Shown one piece after another: positions 57,604-64,000 of a stretch of DNA of 64,000 nucleotides. Origin of the DNA: Xylophilus sp. GW821-FHT01B05. Its GTDB lineage: Bacteria; Pseudomonadota; Gammaproteobacteria; Burkholderiales; Burkholderiaceae_C. A program made the position numbers and the translations under genes. The number at the start of each line of letters is the position of its first letter. Position 1 is the stretch's first letter. Location of the stretch: positions 5,456,001-5,520,000 of the forward strand of contig CP152408.1 of the NCBI GenBank assembly GCA_038961845.1. Direction: 5' to 3'. The notes beneath the pieces were generated by a model. It saw only the letters and a program-made list of their open reading frames with translations, did no database searches and was not told the DNA's origin.

Positions 57604-58551
57604 TCAAAACTGCACGTCGACCACCACGTTGTCGGTATAGCTGCCGGCCGGTGGCGGCGCCTGGGCCGGGTAGACCGTGGCGTTGTAGGGAATGGTCTGG
57701 AGGTTGAGGCCATCCGCCACCGCCGGCCCCGGCGCCCGCGCGCCACCCACCTCGCCCCATAGCGCGCCACTGGCCTTGAAGATGTCATAGGCCAGGAAGT
57801 TGGTGCCCGAAGCCATGCGCCGCTGCCCCGCCGACGCATGGCCCCCGGCGCTCAGGCCCACGGTGTAGCTCAGGCCCGCGGTGCAGAGCAGGCCTATGTC
57901 CTGCGACACGGTGGGAAAGGCGCTGGGCAGCGGCGCGCTGCCAAAGGCGATATTGGGTGCGGTGATGACGCAGTCGTTGGTGACTGTCAGCGTCACCAGC
58001 AGGCTGCGCGTGGTGTCGGTGTTGGTGGGGGTGCCCACGCACAGGCCCGCGACGACTAATAGACCCTCGCAGATATTGCGCAGCGCCCAGGTCACCTGGA
58101 TGGTGTCGGTATAGGTGCCGGCCGGTACGTTGGCGCCAACGTTGGTGGTGATATTGATCGGTACGTTGGCGCTGCTGTTGCCGCTGAACAAGCCCACCAC
58201 CGTGGTGCCGCTGGCGTTGATGAAGACAAAGCCGGTGGTGAGCGCCGTACCGTTGGACTGGGTGATTTGATACGGGATCGAGTTGGTTCCGTTTTTCAAG
58301 GTCAGGCCGGTAGCCGGACTGGCCAGCGTAGCCGACACGCTAGGCTGGCCGGTCAGTGCGGCCAGCACCACGCCTGAGCAACTCAGCGAGAAGTTGCCCG
58401 AAGTCGTGATCGCCGGCCCATTGCGCACGCGAAACGACGGCACGCTGCCCAAATTGCCGCCGGTCTCCGCGTAGGTGCAGGCAATGGCCGGCGCAGCCAG
58501 CAGGCCGAGCAGGCTGCAGCAAAGCGCGCGCAAAAACGGGTGAATGCTCAT
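57604..58551 (-). CDS. Two-domain spore-coat-U protein, CsuE-like fimbrial tip subunit
   Basis: A 315-residue exported protein (signal core about 10-24, then ACTYAETGG). Two spore coat protein U (SCPU) domains are in tandem: about 22-165 and about 200-313. The second contains CVITAPNIAFGSAPLP and ends YTDNVVVDVQF, the C-terminal donor-strand pattern. In the Acinetobacter Csu system the two-domain subunit CsuE is the tip adhesin, and the gene order here matches. The ATG overlaps the usher stop as ATGA. Confidence 0.85.
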   Translation of the reverse strand: MSIHPFLRALCCSLLGLLAAPAIACTYAETGGNLGSVPSFRVRNGPAITTSGNFSLSCSGVVLAALTGQPSVSATLASPATGLTLKNGTNSIPYQITQSNGTALTTGFVFINASGTTVVGLFSGNSSANVPINITTNVGANVPAGTYTDTIQVTWALRNICEGLLVVAGLCVGTPTNTDTTRSLLVTLTVTNDCVITAPNIAFGSAPLPSAFPTVSQDIGLLCTAGLSYTVGLSAGGHASAGQRRMASGTNFLAYDIFKASGALWGEVGGARAPGPAVADGLNLQTIPYNATVYPAQAPPPAGSYTDNVVVDVQF

Positions 58552-60929
58552 GGTGCCGCCCCTCCACCGGGCGCTGTGCCTTGCGGCACGGTGCAATGCA
58601 GCTCACGCAGCCCTTGCTCGTCATACATGCGGGCCGAGAAGCTTGCCTCGCACGGCGGCCCGTTCTGCGGCCGCGCAAGCAGCGAGTTCTGCGGCAGCAA
58701 CTGCTGCAGGAACAGCACGCCATCCCAGCCCACTACCGTGTCGCTCTCGGCCTCCAGGTGCCGCACCGGTGTGCCCACCGGCAATGGCCGGCCGTTGGGG
58801 CCGAGCAGGGTCAGCGTGGCCGAGCGCCGCAGTTGCACCGGGATGTCCACCAGCGCACCGCCGCCGCTGCCCACCGCCAGTTGGCGCTCGGTCATGGGGG
58901 CGAACTGGTCGGCGGGCTGCTCCAGCATGTCGATCTCGTAGCGGCTGTTGCGGTAGGGCTGCACCTGGGGCACCAGCAGGTAGCCGGCGGCATCGGTGCG
59001 GCCGATCAGCTGGTTCTCGAAGCGCACCGGCACGTCCGGCACGCCCTTGGTCGATACCAGCGCAAAGCTGTCGCCCACGCGGTTGGCCGCGAACACATGG
59101 CCGTCCATCACGCCGACCGAGCCCGTCGCGCCGGCCCAGGTGGCGTGCTGGCCGCCAGTGCCGTAGACACCGCCTTGCAGCAGCGCGACGTCGTTGCGGT
59201 ACTGCAGCGCGGCCTGCTGGTACTGGTCCACACGCTCTCCGCCCAGGGTGCGCGAGATGTTCCAGCCAAAGCCGCCGTCCGAGGCAATCGCCTGCTGGTA
59301 GCCGCCCTGGTAAGTGGTGGCGCCGCGCGTGCGCGTGGCGGCTGCGGTGGCTGTGCCGCGGCGGTCCAGCATGTAGGTGAGCTGCAGGCGCAATTGCGTG
59401 TCCTTGGTCTCCACCGTGCGGCCGGCGGTGACCGACAGGTAGAGGTCGTCGCGTATCGGTTGGGTGTAGCTGGCGTAGGCCAGGCGGGTGCGCTCGCCGC
59501 TGTTGGCTTTCAGGTCGACCCAGCCGGCCCCGATGGCGCCGCTGCCCACGGCGACAGAGGCCGAGAGCTGGCGGCTGCGCCGGTTCAGGCTGAAGCCGTC
59601 GTCGGCATAGGTGGTGGCGTCGCCGTAGCCGGCGGTGCGGCCGATCTGCTGGAAAGAGACGCTGCCGCGCTGCGTGTTGTATTGGTAGCCGCTGCTGTAC
59701 TGCCAGCCGCCCCGGCCCTGGATGCGGCCGTCGCGCGTGTCTGCGCGGCCACGGCTGAGCGACGCGTTGACCGTGCCCAGCAGGCCCAGCTTGGCCAGGC
59801 CACCCATGCCGGCCACGGCCAGCCCGCGCCCGACCTGGGCCTGGCCTTCGAGCGTGAAGTTTTCAGTCAGGCCCTCGCGGTAGACACCGGCCGCCACCGC
59901 GCGGCCATAGGCGAAGCTGTGCAGGCCGAACTGGCGCCGCAGCGCCCCGACCGACAGCGAATAGTCGGTAAGCCCCGGCCGCAGCAACTGGCTGCTGACA
60001 TAGAAGGGCACCGAGGTCTGCACCTGGCGGCCCAGCGCGTCGGTGGTGACCACGGTCGCGATGCCGGCGCCGCTGACGCTCGGCAGTTGGCCCAGCGTGA
60101 ACGGCCCCGGGTCCACCGGCTGGCTGGAGGCCTTGTAGCCATTGACGAACAGGTCCACCGCCGAAGGCACCGCCGCCTGGCCGGCGAACTGCGGCAGCGG
60201 ATAGGTGACCAGGTCGGGCCGCACGTTGAAGTTGCGCGACCACTGGAAGCCGCCCAGTCGCACCGCGTTGGACCAGGGCAAGGCGCCGCTGACCACATCG
60301 CCCACCATCTGCTGGCTGGCATCGTCCAGGCGGGTGCGCGTCCAGCGCGTGTCGTAGCGCACGTAGCCGTTGGACAAGCCCTGGCTGCTGCGGCGCGCGA
60401 TGCCGGTGTTGGAGATCACGCCCAGCGCGCCAAAGTAGCGCTGCTCGGTCCACACCGAGGTCAGCGTGCTGCCGCGCGAAGTGGTGGTGTAGGCGTCGTA
60501 GTTGAGCAGCAGGCCCGAGCCGCTGGCCACCTGCATGCGCTGCCGGTCGAAGGACGTCTCCAGCTCCTGCAGCGGCAGCCAGGCCGGCGGCACGCTCAGC
60601 AGCAGGCGCTGGCCCAGGCCGTCGTACTCGGTCGCGACGCCGGGCAGCGCATCGACGGCCACGGCACTGCCGGCCGGGCGCGTGTTGCGCACGTTCAGCC
60701 GCCGCAGCAGCTCGGCCTCGATCTCGTAGTGGTGGCCGCGCTGCAGCACCGGCAGCACTTCGCCGCTGGACTTGCCATTGACCACCAGCTCCAGGTAGAG
60801 CTGCACCGGCTCGGCGTCTGCGCCGGGGCGCTGGTTGAGCAGCACCTCGGCCGACAGCAGGCGCGGCAGGCACAGGCACAGCACCAACGCGGGGATGGCC
60901 CGTAGCCGCACGTGGTGCATTTCAGTCAT
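58548..60929 (-). CDS. Outer-membrane fimbrial usher, CsuD-like
   Basis: A 793-residue usher that forms the outer-membrane channel for fimbria assembly. Signal peptide (core about 12-26), N-terminal domain with VQLYLELVVNGKSSGEVLPVL, the pore with VDLFVNGYKASSQPVDPGPFTLGQLP, GAGIATVVTTDALGR and GLTDYSLSVGALR, and a short C-terminal domain with VGWDGVLFLQQLLPQN. Similarity to archaic (Csu-type) ushers is closer than to PapC in length and motif style. It is preceded by the chaperone gene by 24 bases. Confidence 0.92.
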   Translation of the reverse strand: MTEMHHVRLRAIPALVLCLCLPRLLSAEVLLNQRPGADAEPVQLYLELVVNGKSSGEVLPVLQRGHHYEIEAELLRRLNVRNTRPAGSAVAVDALPGVATEYDGLGQRLLLSVPPAWLPLQELETSFDRQRMQVASGSGLLLNYDAYTTTSRGSTLTSVWTEQRYFGALGVISNTGIARRSSQGLSNGYVRYDTRWTRTRLDDASQQMVGDVVSGALPWSNAVRLGGFQWSRNFNVRPDLVTYPLPQFAGQAAVPSAVDLFVNGYKASSQPVDPGPFTLGQLPSVSGAGIATVVTTDALGRQVQTSVPFYVSSQLLRPGLTDYSLSVGALRRQFGLHSFAYGRAVAAGVYREGLTENFTLEGQAQVGRGLAVAGMGGLAKLGLLGTVNASLSRGRADTRDGRIQGRGGWQYSSGYQYNTQRGSVSFQQIGRTAGYGDATTYADDGFSLNRRSRQLSASVAVGSGAIGAGWVDLKANSGERTRLAYASYTQPIRDDLYLSVTAGRTVETKDTQLRLQLTYMLDRRGTATAAATRTRGATTYQGGYQQAIASDGGFGWNISRTLGGERVDQYQQAALQYRNDVALLQGGVYGTGGQHATWAGATGSVGVMDGHVFAANRVGDSFALVSTKGVPDVPVRFENQLIGRTDAAGYLLVPQVQPYRNSRYEIDMLEQPADQFAPMTERQLAVGSGGGALVDIPVQLRRSATLTLLGPNGRPLPVGTPVRHLEAESDTVVGWDGVLFLQQLLPQNSLLARPQNGPPCEASFSARMYDEQGLRELHCTVPQGTAPGGGAAP

Positions 60930-60953
60930 TCATAAGGCAAAACCTGGGGTGCT

Positions 60954-61754
60954 TCACTCATGCTGCAGTGGCATGCGGGTGCCGTTGACGACGGCCTGCA
61001 GCCGGTAGCCTGCGGGCGGCTCGCGGTCCAGCGGCCAGCGCATGCGCACCTGTGGCAGCACATAGCCCAGCAGCCCCTGGTTGACCGCGACCGGTGCCTG
61101 GCCGTCGGCCACCCACTCCACGGCGGTGATGCGCGCATGCGCGTCGCCCAGGTTGCGGATGCTGAGCATGGGCTTGCCCTCTGCGCGCGTGATGCTCCAG
61201 GCGATCTGCGGGCGCAGCAGCCGCGCCGGCTCGGGCTGCTTGCGCTCGGTGTTGGTCACCAGTTCCTTGTCGGGGCGCACGCCTTTGCCGTAGACAAACA
61301 GCGGCAGCGAATAGCGCATCTGCAGCTTGACCGCCGCACCGCCGGGCGCGCCGTCGTTTGCCGGCTCGGTAGAGGGCAGCTCGTCCACCAGCACGCGGTA
61401 GGCGTTCTCGGTGCCCGGCGGCACAGGCTGCGTGGCGATCAGGCGCACCATCTGCCGCTGCCCAGGCGGAATGCTGGTGATCGGCGGGCTGGCCACCACC
61501 TGCTGCTGCGGGCCCAGGCGCTCCACGCCCTCGGGCTGCTGCCAGTCCAGCACGCGCACCTGGATCGACAGCGGCTCGGCGCCGTGGTTCTCGACCCATA
61601 CCGCCGCCGCGCGCTGGTCGCCAAGGATGACCGGGTCTATCGGCCAGATCATGAGTGGCGCCACCGCCCAGGCCGGGGCCGCAGCGGTGATGCACCAGGC
61701 CCCGGCCACGGTGCGCAGCAGGCGCAAAAGGAATGTGGTGTGGGAGCTGCGCAC
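60954..61754 (-). CDS. Periplasmic fimbrial chaperone, CsuC-like
   Basis: A 266-residue chaperone with signal peptide (core about 8-30). The two Ig-like domains show IWPIDPVILGDQRAAAVWVENHG, SPPITSIPPGQRQMVRLI and YRVLVDELPS in domain 1, then LQMRYSLPLFVYG and the C-terminal MLSIRNLGDAHARIT. It donates a strand to pilin subunits until they reach the usher. It lies 7 bases after the middle subunit gene. Confidence 0.91.
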   Translation of the reverse strand: MRSSHTTFLLRLLRTVAGAWCITAAAPAWAVAPLMIWPIDPVILGDQRAAAVWVENHGAEPLSIQVRVLDWQQPEGVERLGPQQQVVASPPITSIPPGQRQMVRLIATQPVPPGTENAYRVLVDELPSTEPANDGAPGGAAVKLQMRYSLPLFVYGKGVRPDKELVTNTERKQPEPARLLRPQIAWSITRAEGKPMLSIRNLGDAHARITAVEWVADGQAPVAVNQGLLGYVLPQVRMRWPLDREPPAGYRLQAVVNGTRMPLQHE

Positions 61755-61761
61755 GTGGGGC

Positions 61762-62322
61762 CTACCAGGTCAGGGTGACACGCACGGTGTCGACATAGGT
61801 CCCGGCCGCAACGCCAGAGCCCGGAAGAATGACGGTGCCCGTCAGCGGCAACGCGGTGGCGGTAGCGCCCAGCGTCAGGCCCACCGCCACGCCGGGTGTG
61901 AGCGGCTGGCTGCCGTTGCTGGTCAGGAACAGGCTGTAGGGCAGGTACTGGCCGGCACCAGCGGCCAGGCGGCGCTGGTTGCCCACGGCCGACAGCCCCG
62001 CATCGGCCGTGACCTGCACCGCCGTGCCGGGCGTGCACTGCAGCAGCGCCTGGTTGGCCACGCTGGTCAGCGACGCGCTTTTGCTGCCGGCCGCCATGGC
62101 CGAATAGGTGCCGAAGCTGAGCTGCCCAAGCGCCAGCCCGGTCACCTGCCCGGGGTTGCCGGCCACGATGCAGCCGGATGCAATCGTGGCGCCGACGGAG
62201 AAGGTGGCCGTCGTCGGTATCGTGGCCGCCTGCATCGTGGCCCGCAGCAGCACCGCGCATGAGGCGAGGCACGCGCGCATCCACCAAGGCGGCCGGCGCC
62301 TCGTCTTCGAAAGCCGTTGCAT
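61762..62322 (-). CDS. Spore-coat-U domain fimbrial subunit, CsuA-like
   Basis: A 186-residue exported single-domain SCPU protein. The basic leader MQRLSKTRRRPPW precedes a hydrophobic signal core; the mature part has FSVGATIASGCIVAG, LGQLSFGTYSAM, a Cys-containing LLQCTPGTAVQV strand and the final TYVDTVRVTLTW. The end pattern is that of archaic chaperone-usher pilins. The ATG at 62322 is chosen; the frame to 62370 adds a non-signal stretch. Confidence 0.85.
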   Translation of the reverse strand: MQRLSKTRRRPPWWMRACLASCAVLLRATMQAATIPTTATFSVGATIASGCIVAGNPGQVTGLALGQLSFGTYSAMAAGSKSASLTSVANQALLQCTPGTAVQVTADAGLSAVGNQRRLAAGAGQYLPYSLFLTSNGSQPLTPGVAVGLTLGATATALPLTGTVILPGSGVAAGTYVDTVRVTLTW

Positions 62323-62376
62323 GGTCGTCCCTCCTGCGCTGGCAAGGTCCGTGGGGCGGACCACCCGCAAGCAGAA

Positions 62377-63000
62377 CTAGAAGGTCAGCGTGACCAGCAG
62401 CGTGTCGTTGTAGATGCCGGGCGTCAGTGCCGTGGTGCTGGTCTTGTTGACCAGGCCGTAGATCGGCAGGCTGAAGGCCGCGCCTGGTGTGGGCACGGTG
62501 TAGTTCACGGGCGTGTTGGCCGGGTACGCGATGCTGTTGCCGCTGTTCTGGAACACGTCATAGGGCACGTAGCTGCCGGTGTTGGCCATGGCACGGGCGC
62601 CGACGCCGATGCCGGTGCCCTGACCCGCGTGCAAGCCAGCGTCGATGGAGATGGTGATCGCGGTCACATCGGTGGAGCACTGCACCTGCGCCGTGCCGCC
62701 ACCGCCGACGCCGCCGGTCAACGAGGCCGTGACCTGCCCGGTGAAGGTGGCCGGCCTGGTGCCGAAGTCGAGCGTACCCAGCGCGATGCCGGTGCTGCCC
62801 GTGGCGTTGACCACGAGGCAGCTCTTGGTCAGGGTGATGGTCGACTGCACGTTGCCGGCCAGCGAGCTCTGCGCATGGCCGCTGGTGCAGAGCACAGCCA
62901 GCAGGCCCGCGCCGCAAGCACTGCGCCAGAGACGGCCCGCACGACGTGGATGGGATGGGCTGGGCGCGCCGAACACGCCAAGTTGCTTCCTCGATGTCAT
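62377..63000 (-). CDS. Spore-coat-U domain fimbrial subunit, CsuA/B-like (probable major subunit)
   Basis: A 207-residue exported SCPU protein, first gene of the fimbrial operon. The leader is long (about 44 residues: basic MTSRKQLG..., core about 27-42, cut near GHA). The mature domain has STITLTKSCLVVN, LGTLDFGTRPATF, VQCSTDVTAITIS and the C-terminal YNDTLLVTLTF. AGGAG lies eight bases before the ATG. The upstream 280 bases contain the operon promoter region and a type 2 repeat. Confidence 0.86.
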   Translation of the reverse strand: MTSRKQLGVFGAPSPSHPRRAGRLWRSACGAGLLAVLCTSGHAQSSLAGNVQSTITLTKSCLVVNATGSTGIALGTLDFGTRPATFTGQVTASLTGGVGGGGTAQVQCSTDVTAITISIDAGLHAGQGTGIGVGARAMANTGSYVPYDVFQNSGNSIAYPANTPVNYTVPTPGAAFSLPIYGLVNKTSTTALTPGIYNDTLLVTLTF

Positions 63001-63169
63001 TGCCGTCTCCTGTTAGGTTGAGGACAAGGACTTGTTTATGTCACGAGGCAGACAGCGGGTCTACGACTCGAATCGGACTGTTACTCGCGCGCCAAAACGT
63101 AATGCCGTGTACTTGCACGGGCGTTGCGGGCGGTGTTTTTTCAGGCTGCGGCGCGGCTGCGGAATTTCA

Positions 63170-63271
63170 AAATTGATAGCTTTATGCCGGCGTCTGACCT
63201 ACATATCAGGTATAAAAGTACCTGAATCGCAGTCTGCACGCCGGCATATAGCTACCATTTAAGTAGCACCA
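63170..63271 (+). repeat. Type 2 structured repeat, copy B
   Basis: An 81-base core (63175-63255) from GATAGC to AGCTAC with the same outer stem GCCGGCG (63186-63192) / CGCCGGC (63239-63245) and the same spacing as copy A at 23882. The apical hairpin is TCAGGTA-TAAAAG-TACCTGA. I count about 60 of 81 identical positions between the copies. It lies between the IclR stop and the fimbrial promoter region. Confidence 0.87.
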
Positions 63272-63280
63272 ACCGGGCCT

Positions 63281-64000
63281 TCAGGCAGGCGGATAGGTGC
63301 CGCCCAACTGCGCCGTGATGCGCCGCGCGGCCTGGCGCAGCGGCTCGGCGTGGGCCGGGTCGAGCCGCTCGGTCGGCATGGTCAGGGTCAGCGCGCCGGC
63401 GAGCGCGCCGGCACCGTCGAACACCGGCGCGCCCAGGCCGGCCAGCTCGGGCACGCGGTCGCCCACCAGCACCACGATCTGCTCGCGCCGGATCTTCACC
63501 GACAGCGCATCGCGCGCGCCGGCATAGGCGTGCAGGATGCGCCCGCCCGCGCCGCGGTCTAGCGGCAGCAGGTCGCCGGGCTGCAGGTTGTCGCGCACCG
63601 GGCGCGGTGAAGACACGCGGTACAGGCACAGCCGGCGGTCGCCGCGCGGCACGTAGAAAGCCGCGCTCTCCTGCGTCTGGGCCACCAGCGCCTGCAGCAC
63701 CGGCATCACCACCGATTCGAGCGAGAACGCGGCCGCGAACACGCGGTGCAGGCGCTCTACTTCTGCGCCCAGCGTGTAGCGGCCATCAGGCAGGCGCTGC
63801 ACCAGGTGCGCGTGCTCCAGCGAGGCCAGCATGCGCAGCACGGTGCTCTTGTAGATGCGCGTGTGCTCGGCCAGCGCCGCCAGCGTCAGCGCCGGCTGCG
63901 CATTGCTGAAGGCGCCCAGCAGCGACAGCGCGCGGTCAAGGGTGGCGATGCCGCCTTCGGCGGCGTTCTGGTCGGCAAGAGCGGGTTGGGCAGCGCGGCG
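63281..64000 (-). CDS. IclR-family transcriptional regulator, 5' end outside the window
   Basis: The frame is open from the stop (63281-63283) to the right edge without an obvious start, giving 239 residues. The visible part opens with an Ala-rich stretch, then an N-terminal winged helix (LDRALSLLGAFSNAQPALTLAALAEHTRIYKSTVLRMLASLE) and the IclR ligand domain: FYVPRGDRRLCLYRVSSPRPVRDNL, GAGGRILHAYAG and GLGAPVFDGAGALAGALTLTMP. IclR proteins usually control carbon-source catabolism from a divergent promoter; the target is off the window. Confidence 0.9.
   Translation of the reverse strand, partial: RRAAQPALADQNAAEGGIATLDRALSLLGAFSNAQPALTLAALAEHTRIYKSTVLRMLASLEHAHLVQRLPDGRYTLGAEVERLHRVFAAAFSLESVVMPVLQALVAQTQESAAFYVPRGDRRLCLYRVSSPRPVRDNLQPGDLLPLDRGAGGRILHAYAGARDALSVKIRREQIVVLVGDRVPELAGLGAPVFDGAGALAGALTLTMPTERLDPAHAEPLRQAARRITAQLGGTYPPA

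Overview
The window is GC-rich, gene-dense chromosomal DNA from a betaproteobacterium, most likely a member of the Comamonadaceae (Burkholderiales). This rests on the protein families seen (two Bug/TctC-type binding proteins, a topoisomerase III with a SWIB tail, a PilV-W-X-Y1-E minor pilin operon), the recA-recX and sucC-sucD layouts, and several families of short dispersed repeats of a kind I associate with that family. No rRNA, tRNA, CRISPR, prophage or complete insertion sequence was seen.

Layout. 0-15 kb is mostly core: an M48 protease, moaC, a SYLF lipoprotein, the major type IV pilin, then a minus-strand signalling operon (PP2C phosphatase, FHA protein, CHASE2 adenylate cyclase, metallo-beta-lactamase-fold cyclic-nucleotide phosphodiesterase), terC, sucCD, argC, recX and recA. 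15-24 kb holds a MarR regulator, a diguanylate cyclase placed between two paralogous periplasmic binding proteins, a two-component system, a LysR/Bug pair and an N-formylglutamate amidohydrolase. 24-37 kb is a transport and catabolism locus: a minus-strand operon (DUF1445 hydro-lyase, LivK-H-M-G-F transporter, TRAP-type binding protein) diverges from a LysR gene, which is followed by a plus-strand biotin carboxylase-pxpB-pxpC-pxpA-BCCP operon. Matching palindromes lie in front of both operons. 37-50 kb carries an MCP, VOC protein, LysR, a repeat-rich gap with a MITE-like element, a SPOR protein, birA, a SET-domain methyltransferase divergent from topB-SWIB, a Bug protein, a thiolase/TetR pair and a glutamine amidotransferase. 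50-63 kb is surface appendages: minor pilins with PilY1, then an archaic (Csu-like) chaperone-usher fimbria operon. An IclR regulator runs off the right edge.

How it fits together. The pilA gene, the minor pilin operon and the cAMP synthesis/breakdown operon suggest cAMP-controlled twitching or adhesion, with the Csu-like fimbria as a second adhesin. The 24-37 kb locus looks like one regulon for uptake and ATP/biotin-dependent processing of a small amide or lactam such as 5-oxoproline; birA nearby would charge its biotin carrier.

The most unusual material is non-coding or architectural. A ~95-140 bp repeat sits directly after stop codons, always in the same orientation to the gene. Two smaller hairpin repeat families share one terminus, and one copy appears to be translated inside moaC. 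A ~160 bp element has perfect 17-bp inverted ends. A eukaryote-like pair (SET methyltransferase, SWIB-topoisomerase with a histone H1-like linker) shares a promoter region.
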